NCBI GenBank assembly: GCA_016791045.1
Contig: JAEUNO010000012.1
Coordinates: 1 to 64,000, forward strand
DNA: 64,000 nucleotides
Reading direction: 5' to 3'
DNA from: Methyloversatilis sp.
Lineage (GTDB): Bacteria > Pseudomonadota > Gammaproteobacteria > Burkholderiales > Rhodocyclaceae
Shown: positions 51,653-59,818 of the stretch, one piece after another
Layout: each line of letters opens with the position of its first letter
Numbering within the stretch: position 1 is the stretch's first letter
The notes under the pieces: model-generated
Database searches by the model: none
What the model saw: the letters and a program-made list of their open reading frames with translations, nothing else
What the model was told of the DNA's origin: nothing
Position numbers and translations under genes: made by a program

Positions 51653-52039
51653 GTGGCTGAAACGCTCCACCGGGTCGAGCTGACCGACAGCTTCCTGGAA
51701 CGCCTAGAAGTCATCGAAGCCTTTCTGATCGAAGCCGATGCAGGCGCTGCCTTCGACGATCTGCTCGATCAGTTGCACAGCACGGTCATCACGAATCTGG
51801 CCCGCTTTCGCCGCATCGCTCGGCGCGACCTCGACCATCCGCCCCAATCCGCCGAGGCACTCAGCCTGCTCGCCGCCATGCCGACAGACGCCGCCGATTC
51901 CCTCCGCGAGAATCTACACGGCGACTACCTCATGCTCTATACCGCGGCGGATGATGTGGCGACGGTCTATCTGCTGACCATTCGCCACCATCGGCAGTTG
52001 TCGTTCGATTTCGCGGGGCTTTGGCCGGCGGGAAGTTGA
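51653..52039 (+). CDS. RelE/ParE superfamily toxin
   Basis: A 128-aa protein following a Phd/YefM antitoxin. It has the RelE/ParE layout: VELTDSFLERLEVIEAFLIEAD helices, then LLDQLHSTVITNLARFRRIARRD, and a beta-rich end with LHGDYLMLYTAADDVATVYLLTIRHHRQLSFDF. It starts with GTG at 51653 behind GAAAGA. It presumably cleaves mRNA on ribosomes or poisons gyrase; which is unknown. Confidence 0.8.
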   Translation: MAETLHRVELTDSFLERLEVIEAFLIEADAGAAFDDLLDQLHSTVITNLARFRRIARRDLDHPPQSAEALSLLAAMPTDAADSLRENLHGDYLMLYTAADDVATVYLLTIRHHRQLSFDFAGLWPAGS

Positions 52040-52365
52040 GCGCAGAGCAATGGTGCCGCCGAGTTGCAGCCTGATCACGCAGGGGCGCGCTCGAATACGC
52101 TCTGCTAAGCGGCGGTCGCGACATGCCGGTCACCGCCATCGCTAACGCCGGCACCGAAATGGTCGAAGGCGAGGGCGTGCACCTGTTGAATATCTGAATG
52201 GCAGCGTTATCCAAATCGAATCGTTCGGAGGTGCAGTTTTACAGGGTGGATGCTCACTGAGATCCTGCTGCCAAGCTCGCCATAGGAAAGTCGGATGCAG
52301 ATTCGACTCTTTCGCAGTAATTGCCCTGTTCTGCAGGTGACCTGAGATTGCGAGAATTGGCTGGT
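52040..52365. other. Intergenic region with glmS remnant
   Basis: This 326-bp gap between the ParE-like toxin and the STAND gene contains the decayed glmS fragment at 52117-52197. The rest shows no gene, terminator or repeat that I can identify. Confidence 0.5.
52117..52197 (+). pseudogene. Decayed fragment of the glmS 3' region
   Basis: Positions 52117-52197 encode [20 protein letters not shown] followed by a few more residues and a stop. The intact glmS at 47236-47394 encodes RDMPVIAIA, then 27 codons absent here, then [17 protein letters not shown]. 68 of 78 aligned bases match. The 81-bp in-frame deletion is flanked by atcgcc repeats in glmS (47257 and 47338). It lies about 4.7 kb past the real glmS end. 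Confidence 0.85.
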
Positions 52366-55300
52366 TCAATCCTCCGCGCGAGCCACCTCCAGCGTGTCGA
52401 AGGTGTATTCACCTTCAACCTCCCCGCCGTTCCAGAAGAAGAGACCATCGAACGATCTTCGTGCCATGGGGCGGTAGTCCGGAGCTCCCGCTGCATCCAT
52501 CTTCTCGCCGTGCACCGCCCAGCACACGACGAGGTCGTTTGCGTGCATCAGTTCTAGCAGACGCTCTCTGCGTACCAAGAACGTCTTTGGGCCGCGAGTG
52601 TTTGCGCTCGGGTCGAACGCCAGCACTGTGCCGGCACCTGCTCGGTCGACGTAGGTTGCGGCGATCCCGCTCCAGTTGGCGCCCAGTAGTTCGAGCATCT
52701 CCGCAGATGGCACGCGCAACTTGATGGACTCCGACCCGAGTGAGCAGTCATAGGTGCCCAGTTCACGCATATAACCCTGCGATGCCGGGATTGCGTTGAT
52801 GCCCTTGCGCCGGGCATCCTCAGTCCAGCCCAACCAGCTGAAGTAGGGGTCCAAGAAGTGCCTTGCAGCCTCCGACCATCCAACCTCTCCGAGATAGATG
52901 GTGTAGTTGTCGCTGCTGTGGGTGCTACTTTGAGCAATCTTTCTGGCGACGGCCTTTGAAGTGAGCCTGGCCATGTCGGATCGCTTAATAAGGGCACCCT
53001 CCACGTTCATCCAGATCTCTCGGCGCCCGTCCTTGTACGACGCCTCATAAGCCGGCTTGGGCATTGACCACTCCAATTCGGTGTAGAGACTGACCCAGTC
53101 GCTTTGAGAAGACTCGTCCCTGCTGAACAGTAGCTGCGCTGGAAGCGGGACATCGCCGGTCATTTGTGCCCACGTCTTAGGGGCCGAGCCTGGACTCCAA
53201 TCTGCGACTCCTGCTTGCACCCAGAACATGGGTGAGTCTGCGGATGCTTCGTCAATGTCGGCGAACGACTGCATGACGTTTGAGGGATCTATATCCCGGA
53301 AGCCGTCCTGCCAGGTGCCTTTGTATGCAGTCCCGATCTCTTTGGTACTGGTATCGCCTGCATACTGATAGTGATCTGCCATGTACGCGAGCATCTCGTG
53401 ATACGCGATCCACTGGTACTTCTTGCCCATGCGCTCAGCCTTGCCCGCGGCGCGTCCTCTCGATGGCAGGTTGCTGTCGAACTGCTCGAAGCGCTCAGCT
53501 GTCCATCCCAGCTCGAAGACACGATTGAGCACATAGCGCTGGACCAGCTTGAGGTCGAATAAGGGAGCCATTCGGCCGCCCGTGCCCTCTATGACTTCTT
53601 CCATGAGAGCCGAGAACGTCTCCCTTCGGTCCGGACCCAGCATATCGAGAACGAGCTCCCGGACCTTGCGCACGGCTTCGTCGGCCGGACTAGACGGGGG
53701 CATGTGCTCGGGCTGGCGCGAGTCGGTCCCTCGCACAGCCACGGGCAGGCGTCTGTAGAGTTTAGTTAGGCTGGACTCTCGCTCTGCTTCCTTGAAGTAT
53801 TCCCAGGCGCGCCGTTCGTCCGTAGAGAGCCCCGAGACGGCGCGCTCGATCCGGCTTTCGAGCGACATCCACTGCGGTTGGTCGAGCCGGACCGACAGCC
53901 AATTGGTGTACCAGGAGTTGGTTCCGATGACGTACCGGGCGAAGTCGTCGTCCAGTACTGAACTGCGGATGCGGTCCTTCCCCCAGGATCTTGGCTGCGC
54001 CTTGCTGCCGCTGGACCAGGGCGGCACGACAGTGTCAATGGCAGCCTGGTCGGGGATCGCAGGCCATTCGCTCGCATAAGGCGGATCGACCCCTTGCCAG
54101 GAAGGCGCGTCGGGACCAATGAGGTACTCCGCCCTCTTGATGATCCCGCGTCCGTATTCCCGCAGGAGCAGATGCGGACGGGGCCTGCCGCCTGGAAACA
54201 CCGCCGCATGTGCGGCGTCGGCGACGACCTTAACGCCTGCTGCATCGGTAGTTCGCATCGTTGCGCCATACGCGGCCGCCAGCACGCGTTCGGCGACGTA
54301 GGCATCATCCAGGTTTGCAAATCGCTGGATCAGTTTGTCGATCAGGACGGGTCGCCAGGTCATGACCCGCACCAGAGCCTTGGTGGCGTGATCGCGTAGA
54401 TGGCGATTCGATGACGTGAGCAGCCAGGCAAGAGTCATCGCCGTTAGCTCCGCCGCCTCGTCGTCGAGACTGCTGTGGGGCCAAAGGTGGCTGCTCCACT
54501 GGACGAGGCGATCGACCGCGCTTCGCTCGTCCCAGAGAGCTTGGAGTCCGGTGCTCCACCAGGCGTCGCGATCCGCCATTGCCGACTTGCGAAGCTCCTG
54601 ATCGAGAAAGCGCGCATTCAAGTAAGAGTCAGGGATCGTGGCCAACGTGATCAGGGTCTCGATGACCTTGCTGCCACAGGACTTCTTTAGTCGCGACAGG
54701 AACTGCACCGTGCGCGCCGTGACTGCGTTTGGCTCCCGCCACACGATGCTGCTTAGGAAGGCATCATCCGTGTAGTGATGCTTTGCGAGATCTGGCACCA
54801 GTTCAAGCATTTCGCGGCCGGTTCGCTCGGCGACGAGAGTGTGGAGAGCCTCATGGAATCCTGGCCGCGTCCAGGTCGTACGAAGTGCTTCGAAGTCCAG
54901 CGGTCCGCCCGGCTTGAAAGCCGTCTCCAAGGCGGCGGATGTTGACGCCTCGTCGAGAAGAACACCCACACAGAGGTAGTCCGACAGGCGCTCGTAGGCA
55001 ATCACCACCACGGAATCGGCGCTTGGGTCTGACCTGCCCCAGGGGCGCTCCTCGATCAGCAGCCCCTCCGCCACCAGTCGGGGCATAAGCGAGCGAGAGT
55101 GCTCGCGCCCGGGAAGGAGAGCGTCGACGATGGTTTCTGCTTCGGCGTAGCTGATCCAGATTTGGCGAGTTTCGACCATACGCCCGGCCAGGCCGCGCAG
55201 CGCCTTTGAGACGAGGTCTTTCCGCACATCGAAATCCAGTGCGCTTGCCAACCTAGCATTGACGCCTGAGAGGTAGAGCCCGAAGGCACCGACCACCCCG

Positions 55301-56934
55301 TGAAAGCCTCGTGGGAGGCGAGACTCACCGGCGGCCTGAAGTCCTTGGCAAAGCGTCTTCAGGTACAGCGGATTGCGAAACTCGGGCGCTAGCAGCGGGG
55401 TCGAGGGCAGGTCGATGCCGTAGTGCTCGAAGAACGTGCGCGTCGCATCGAATTCCACATCCTCAAATCCGTGGTGTTCCACGCAAGCGGCTTGGGCGAG
55501 CACAGTCTCGGGAAGCAGGTCTTCGGCGTACGAGCTGCGAACCGAAAGAACGACGCCGATCCATGGCGACCCGGCCATGCGTTCGAGGAATGCCGAGAGA
55601 TGCGCCGGCCACAGGCGCATGCCAGCGCCCTCGTTGATGGCATCGACAATGAAGAGCAGTCTTCTTCCAGCTCGCTGGGCGACGACTTCGAGCGCCGCCA
55701 CGAGCTCGCGGGCGGTCCAGCCAGGAAGATCGAGCTGGTGCATCGCCTGTGTCCACGGGTCACTGACATCCAGGAATCGCTGTCCCATGAGGACCACGGT
55801 GGGTAGACCGGCTTGCAGGCGCTGGTTCGCAAGATCGCAGAGAAGGTGGGTCTTCCCGGTGCCCGCCTCGCCCGTGAGGATCAGCAGGCGCGCATCGACG
55901 ACCTCAACGAAATCGTCGACCAGGCTCAGTGCGTCTTGAAGCTTGGACTGAAGCTGGCGCAGTCCGTACGAGCCGGAGTCCTCCTCTTGTCGAGGAACCT
56001 TGCCCTTCGCGTCGTCCTGTTGCGCGGCCCTCGTCGCATCGCGTTGTCGGCGAAGTTCTGCCAGCACCTCGCGCGCGGAACCAACGGCTTCGTTCAACGA
56101 CACACGCAGAGCCGCGAGCGGGTTCGAAAGGGTCGGTTCGTCAGACAACAACCTGAACTCATCAAGCGTCTGCTCGCAGGACGACCGCGCCGCGACGATC
56201 AACGCTGTCAAGGTCTCGTCCGGTGCCTTCACGACGCGGAACGCGTGATTGCGTAAGTGCTCCCGAATCTCGCTGGCAGTCGAACGGATGCGGTCGAAGA
56301 ACTGAGAGGTCCGTCCGAATGCCTGAAACTGTTCGCCCAGCGAAAGCTTGACGTTCAGTTCTGGCGTGTAGCGCGGGCCGGCAGCACGATGAGCCTCTGC
56401 CAGGCGGTCTCGGAACCAGCCGTCGTCGAGGTATCGGGCGCCAAAGAAGAACCCTGCCAAGCCTGCATGCTCTGATCTAGCGAGCTGCGTGAGCAGTTCA
56501 TGGCTGCCTTGCCACACGAACTCCACCGCCATGCCTTCCTTGGTCGCCCACGCAGTCCAAGTGGCAACACGATCGTCCCAGCGTTGCCGGGCCGACTTGC
56601 CGCGTCCCGTCCTCCCGTCGGGAAGGTCCAGGGGAACGCACACGATGTAGCGCGTCAACCTGGGGTGTCCTTCAAGGGCGGTCCTGACAGACTCGTCGAG
56701 CTGCGCCCACTGTGCGTCGCCGAGGTTCTGAAAATACTTCGACTGCCACGCCCACTCGGTGGTGTCCGGAAGCACGGCGTAGGCCTCCACGCCAGAGTCA
56801 GGAGTTCCCTTGCGATAGAAGATCGACGCCTGAGGACGGGCAGCTCGCGCAAGTTGTGTGCACAGCTCCTCAAACCCGTCATGCTTCGTTCCACCGACCG
56901 AGCGAATCGAGTTCCAGTCCAGATCCAGGGGCAT
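52366..56934 (-). CDS. STAND-like NTPase with N-terminal PD-(D/E)xK-type nuclease (Avs-like)
   Basis: A 1,522-aa protein. Residues 1-150 look like a restriction-endonuclease fold: FEELCTQLARAA at 21-32, D46 in PDSGVEAY and Q64-x-K66 in WAWQSKYF, an (E/Q)xK variant. A linker (150-345) leads to a P-loop NTPase with Walker A GEAGTGKT at 355-362, Walker B LLFIVDAINEG at 426-436, and SVRSSY near 468. About 900 further residues are helical and include a beta-rich C-terminus. This layout matches antiviral STAND ATPases (Avs/AVAST-like), in which the C-terminus senses phage protein and the nuclease is the effector. Assignment to a type is not possible from sequence alone. ATG 56934 has GAGG upstream. 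Codon use looks less GC-rich than the neighbours. Confidence 0.75.
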   Translation of the reverse strand: MPLDLDWNSIRSVGGTKHDGFEELCTQLARAARPQASIFYRKGTPDSGVEAYAVLPDTTEWAWQSKYFQNLGDAQWAQLDESVRTALEGHPRLTRYIVCVPLDLPDGRTGRGKSARQRWDDRVATWTAWATKEGMAVEFVWQGSHELLTQLARSEHAGLAGFFFGARYLDDGWFRDRLAEAHRAAGPRYTPELNVKLSLGEQFQAFGRTSQFFDRIRSTASEIREHLRNHAFRVVKAPDETLTALIVAARSSCEQTLDEFRLLSDEPTLSNPLAALRVSLNEAVGSAREVLAELRRQRDATRAAQQDDAKGKVPRQEEDSGSYGLRQLQSKLQDALSLVDDFVEVVDARLLILTGEAGTGKTHLLCDLANQRLQAGLPTVVLMGQRFLDVSDPWTQAMHQLDLPGWTARELVAALEVVAQRAGRRLLFIVDAINEGAGMRLWPAHLSAFLERMAGSPWIGVVLSVRSSYAEDLLPETVLAQAACVEHHGFEDVEFDATRTFFEHYGIDLPSTPLLAPEFRNPLYLKTLCQGLQAAGESRLPRGFHGVVGAFGLYLSGVNARLASALDFDVRKDLVSKALRGLAGRMVETRQIWISYAEAETIVDALLPGREHSRSLMPRLVAEGLLIEERPWGRSDPSADSVVVIAYERLSDYLCVGVLLDEASTSAALETAFKPGGPLDFEALRTTWTRPGFHEALHTLVAERTGREMLELVPDLAKHHYTDDAFLSSIVWREPNAVTARTVQFLSRLKKSCGSKVIETLITLATIPDSYLNARFLDQELRKSAMADRDAWWSTGLQALWDERSAVDRLVQWSSHLWPHSSLDDEAAELTAMTLAWLLTSSNRHLRDHATKALVRVMTWRPVLIDKLIQRFANLDDAYVAERVLAAAYGATMRTTDAAGVKVVADAAHAAVFPGGRPRPHLLLREYGRGIIKRAEYLIGPDAPSWQGVDPPYASEWPAIPDQAAIDTVVPPWSSGSKAQPRSWGKDRIRSSVLDDDFARYVIGTNSWYTNWLSVRLDQPQWMSLESRIERAVSGLSTDERRAWEYFKEAERESSLTKLYRRLPVAVRGTDSRQPEHMPPSSPADEAVRKVRELVLDMLGPDRRETFSALMEEVIEGTGGRMAPLFDLKLVQRYVLNRVFELGWTAERFEQFDSNLPSRGRAAGKAERMGKKYQWIAYHEMLAYMADHYQYAGDTSTKEIGTAYKGTWQDGFRDIDPSNVMQSFADIDEASADSPMFWVQAGVADWSPGSAPKTWAQMTGDVPLPAQLLFSRDESSQSDWVSLYTELEWSMPKPAYEASYKDGRREIWMNVEGALIKRSDMARLTSKAVARKIAQSSTHSSDNYTIYLGEVGWSEAARHFLDPYFSWLGWTEDARRKGINAIPASQGYMRELGTYDCSLGSESIKLRVPSAEMLELLGANWSGIAATYVDRAGAGTVLAFDPSANTRGPKTFLVRRERLLELMHANDLVVCWAVHGEKMDAAGAPDYRPMARRSFDGLFFWNGGEVEGEYTFDTLEVARAED

Positions 56935-57022
56935 GCGAGATTGCCTCAGATTGATGTTGATAGCGGCATTGATAACGGCATTGGGGACAGAGCGCGACAA
57001 AGCTTAACCGGAGCGACCCCGT

Positions 57023-58132
57023 CTATCCCACGACTGAAGCCGGCCCGTCGTCGCCGCCCTTCAACACCCGCAGCAACTGCGGATTGATGAATAGCTTCTC
57101 CCTCCCCGCCTTCATCGCCGTCAGCACCCCGATGCCCACCAGTTGCTTCAGATACTCCGAAGCAGTCTGCCGTTGCGCGATGCCTGCGTCGACGACGTTG
57201 GCGATGCGGCAGTAGGGCTGCACGAAAATCAGTTCGGTCAATTCGCGCGAGTAGATGCCGGGCAGTTGCTCGCGCATGTGGTCGGCGGTGTCGTCGATCA
57301 GGGTGCGGATGGCTTCGATGCGTGTGCGGGTCCAGTGCGCGGTGCTGCGCACGGCGTGGAGCATGAACAGTATCCAGGGCTCCCACGCGTCTTTCGTGCT
57401 CACTTCGAGCAGCAGACGGTAGTAGTCCGGCTTGGCTTCGATGATGGCCTTCGACAGGTAGAGCACCGGTATGTCGAGCAGGCCCTTGTCGACCAGGTAG
57501 AGCAGGTTAAGCACCCGGCCGGTACGGCCGTTGCCGTCGGCGAAGGGGTGGATGGCTTCGAACTGGTAGTGGCCGATGGCCATGCGTACGAGCGGGTCGA
57601 GGTGTTCGGCTTCGTGCAGGAAGCGCTCCCAGTTGGCGAGCTTGTCGCGGATCAGCGCTTCGCCTGCGGGTGGGGTGTAGATGACTTCGCCGCTGCGGTC
57701 ATTCATCAGCGCGGTGCCGGGCGTGCGGCGGATGTCCATGTCGACGCCCTTGATCGTGCGGCAGATGTCGACGGCGGTGCGTGTGGTGAGCGGGTGCCGG
57801 GCGAGCGATTCAAAACCCTGGCGTAGCGCGGTGCGGTAGCGCAGCGCTTCCCGGGTGGCCGGGTCGGCCAGGGCGTCGCGGTTGTCGGCGAACTCGAACA
57901 GTCGGTCGGCGGTGGTGACGATGTTCTCGATTTCCGAACTCGCCTGCGCTTCGAGCAGAGGGATGCTGTTGATAAGCACCGACTGGTTGGGGATCAGCGC
58001 GCCCGCCTGCTTGAGCGCGGCCAGTGCCGCACGTGCTTCGATGCATGCCTTCAATACCGCGCGCGACTCGACGTCGGCCTGGGGCGGCAGCGCGGGAAGC
58101 GTGTTGTACGGCTGGGCGGGATCGAAGGCCAT
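57023..58132 (-). CDS. Fic family protein with winged-helix tail
   Basis: A 369-aa Fic protein with catalytic motif HPFADGNGR at residues 195-203 and an N-terminal inhibitory motif SSEIEN at 65-70. A Fic_N-type domain precedes it. The C-terminal part (VDAGIAQRQTASEYLKQLVGIGVL) resembles a winged helix-turn-helix. ATG 58132 is chosen because repeated TGTCGA/TCGACA sites begin just upstream; a longer frame to 58462 runs into the PIN gene. It may regulate its own transcription. It is distinct from the Fic gene at 47557. Confidence 0.88.
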   Translation of the reverse strand: MAFDPAQPYNTLPALPPQADVESRAVLKACIEARAALAALKQAGALIPNQSVLINSIPLLEAQASSEIENIVTTADRLFEFADNRDALADPATREALRYRTALRQGFESLARHPLTTRTAVDICRTIKGVDMDIRRTPGTALMNDRSGEVIYTPPAGEALIRDKLANWERFLHEAEHLDPLVRMAIGHYQFEAIHPFADGNGRTGRVLNLLYLVDKGLLDIPVLYLSKAIIEAKPDYYRLLLEVSTKDAWEPWILFMLHAVRSTAHWTRTRIEAIRTLIDDTADHMREQLPGIYSRELTELIFVQPYCRIANVVDAGIAQRQTASEYLKQLVGIGVLTAMKAGREKLFINPQLLRVLKGGDDGPASVVG

Positions 58133-58133
58133 G

Positions 58134-58229
58134 TGTCGAAAAATTGATGGTTTATCGACACGGCGGTGGACGTGTCGGCGGCATCGACATATTAAGCTTA
58201 TGTGTCGATGAAACTGATTTTTTTCGACA
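58134..58229. promoter_or_regulatory. Repeated TGTCGA...TCGACA sites upstream of the second Fic gene
   Basis: Three inverted pairs are present: TGTCGA 58134-58139 with TCGACA 58155-58160 (15-bp spacer), TGTCGG 58173-58178 with TCGACA 58184-58189, and TGTCGA 58203-58208 with TCGACA 58224-58229 (15-bp spacer). The matched spacer lengths and the position between the Fic and PIN genes suggest operators. Confidence 0.6.
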
Positions 58230-58275
58230 AGTGCATGCCCTGGCCGGATTGTTCGGTCGGCTGCTGTCGTAGCGA

Positions 58276-58758
58276 TCAGGCCGAAACGCCGCCGCCCGAC
58301 AGAGGCCATTCGCGCAGCGTTTCGATGAAGGTGGCCGGCGTGAGGATGTGAAAGCCGGGCTGCCCGGCCAGCACCAGCAGGTCGGCGTCGCCGCTGACGA
58401 GTGCATCGGCGTGGGCGGCGGCGGCGAGGTGCAGGAAGGGCAGGTCGTGGAGGTCGCGACAATAGGGGACTGCCGACGGCGGCTCGGGGATGCGCACGAC
58501 TTCGGTCGAGGGCAGGTAGTCGGCGAGCAGCTCTTCCTGTTCGGCAATGCTCAGGCGGAACTTGGGGTAGGCGAGGACGCGCACCAGTTCGGCCACGGTG
58601 ACGGCGCTGACCAGCGGCACATAGTCGCCGCGCTGCCAGGCGTGGCGGATGCGGCCGGCCAAGCCACCCGGAAACACCAGTGCGGACAGCACGACATTGG
58701 TGTCGAGCACGACGCGCGGCACGCGCCCGTTGTTCGGCGGGATGCTGGGCTCAGTCAC
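58276..58758 (-). CDS. PIN-domain toxin (COG1569/VapC-like)
   Basis: A 160-aa PIN-domain nuclease. Acidic residues are in VVLDTNVVLSAL near 16-27, ELVRVLAYPKF, and HADALVSGDADLLVL near 115-130. It probably cuts RNA. It starts with GTG at 58758 and overlaps the upstream AbrB-type antitoxin by 8 bp, so the two form a toxin-antitoxin pair. Confidence 0.88.
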   Translation of the reverse strand: MTEPSIPPNNGRVPRVVLDTNVVLSALVFPGGLAGRIRHAWQRGDYVPLVSAVTVAELVRVLAYPKFRLSIAEQEELLADYLPSTEVVRIPEPPSAVPYCRDLHDLPFLHLAAAAHADALVSGDADLLVLAGQPGFHILTPATFIETLREWPLSGGGVSA

Positions 58759-58984
58759 GTGCGGTGGCGTCGCGTGCCCAGGCCACTGCGTCGGCGACGT
58801 CCGATTCGTCTATCTGCAGTTCGGCGAGTTTGGCCCGCACCGCATCGCCGCGCTGGATGCGCACCGGCGTGAGAATGATTTGGCCGTTGACCGCTTCGAC
58901 TTCGAAATACTCGGTCGGGCCGATGGCTGTCGTCACCGCCCGGGGCAGCGTGAGCTGGTTTTTGCTGGTGAGCTTGGCGAGCAT
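58751..58984 (-). CDS. AbrB/MazE-type antitoxin
   Basis: A 77-aa protein with the swapped-hairpin AbrB fold (KLTSKNQLTLPRAVTTAI, YFEVEAVNGQIILTPVR). The C-terminal helix contains DESDVADAVAWAR, suited to neutralise the PIN toxin. A perfect 9-bp inverted repeat lies 13 bp upstream of the ATG, likely its operator. Confidence 0.85.
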   Translation of the reverse strand: MLAKLTSKNQLTLPRAVTTAIGPTEYFEVEAVNGQIILTPVRIQRGDAVRAKLAELQIDESDVADAVAWARDATARD

Positions 58985-58996
58985 GACAGGCTCCGT

Positions 58997-59015
58997 AAGT
59001 AAGGAATCCTTACTT
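58997..59015. promoter_or_regulatory. Palindromic operator of the AbrB/PIN pair
   Basis: AAGTAAGGA and TCCTTACTT form a perfect 9-bp inverted repeat around one central base, directly upstream of the AbrB-type antitoxin. Confidence 0.65.
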
Positions 59016-59239
59016 TAGCAGTCTCTGGTGTGTGGTGTAAGGGCGCTTATGGACCGATTCGCTCAACGGGAGCTTCGTCGCCCGCCCACGACCTTCGCCC
59101 GTCAGGACGTAGCGCCACCGCGGCGCTGACTTCGACAAGGCCGGGGAGTAGGCTGGACGTTGAAACGACTCGGAATTGGAATTGATCGGGGGAGTTGTGC
59201 GGGTCTGTTGCCGACACCCGGGTCGGTTCGCCCGGTTTC

Positions 59240-59326
59240 GTAGGGGCGGGCCCTGCCCGCGATGGGGCGCGAATCACATGCTGGCTGTTGTTCAAAGGCC
59301 GCATCGCCTGCGGGGCAGGCTCCTAC
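59240..59326. repeat. Inverted pair of REP-type elements
   Basis: gtaggggcgggccctgcccg at 59240 is matched by an inverted copy at 59302-59326 (catcgcctgcggggcaggct, then cctac). This REP subtype differs from the 43-kb array and the 49-kb palindromes. Confidence 0.75.
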
Positions 59327-59383
59327 GAAAACCCGAACCGGTTGCGCGGACTTTCGAAACTCGGACCTTCTTGGGAGGCCTCG

Positions 59384-59653
59384 ATGTGCACCACTGAACC
59401 GCTGAATTTCAGCCCGCCCGAGGATCTGGCAGACATCATGAAAAAGAAGCTTCAGTCAGGCGAAAACGCCAGCGAAAGCGAAGTCATCCGCGACGGTTTG
59501 CGCGCGCTGCATGCGCGCGATCCGTCGGTCGAAAGCTGGCTGGTGCAACAGGTGGCACCCGCTTGGGACGCGCTCAAGGCGGACCCGTCTCGCGCGCTGA
59601 GCCCGGACGAAGTGCGCGCGCGACTTGCCGCCGCGTACGCCAAAGCTCGATGA
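59384..59653 (+). CDS. ParD/CopG-type antitoxin
   Basis: An 89-aa ribbon-helix-helix antitoxin: LNFSPPEDLADIMKKKLQSG, then ASESEVIRDGLRALHARD. An acidic tail (LSPDEVRARLAAAYAKAR) follows. GAGG precedes the ATG at 59384. The normal ParE partner is missing; only its start remains, overlapping at 59650. Confidence 0.88.
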   Translation: MCTTEPLNFSPPEDLADIMKKKLQSGENASESEVIRDGLRALHARDPSVESWLVQQVAPAWDALKADPSRALSPDEVRARLAAAYAKAR

Positions 59654-59706
59654 GCCATCGCGTCGTTCTCGCGCCGGACGCCACCGGGCAAGGCCCGCCC
59701 CAGTAG
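59650..59706 (+). pseudogene. Truncated ParE toxin remnant
   Basis: An ATG at 59650 overlaps the ParD stop as ATGA, as in intact parDE pairs, and encodes MSHRVVLAPDA, a typical ParE start. The frame then becomes GQGPPQ and stops. The divergent sequence (gggcaaggcccgccccagtag) looks REP-like, so the toxin was probably lost by deletion or REP insertion. Confidence 0.7.
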
Positions 59707-59818
59707 TCCTTCAGCGCGCACTCCGGATTTCTACATCTGACCCGGCACAATAGGGCTTTGCCTGGCCGCGCCCTTGCGGCGCAGGCGCTGCGACTCACCG
59801 CACCGGAGCCCTCACCGC

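Larger units (their letters stand above)
58985..59383. other. Regulatory and repeat region between the PIN/AbrB and ParD genes
   Basis: This 399-bp gap holds the AbrB operator (58997-59015) and an inverted pair of REP-type elements (59240-59326). I see no gene. Confidence 0.6.

Noticed and set aside
47530-52200. A complete Tn7-like element at glmS
   Set aside because: No tns genes, no matching end repeats and no target-site duplication were found; only the glmS fragment supports past insertion.
49571-56934. A complete type I AVAST operon
   Set aside because: The MBL gene is plus strand and separated from the minus-strand STAND gene by a toxin-antitoxin pair, and the protease component is absent.
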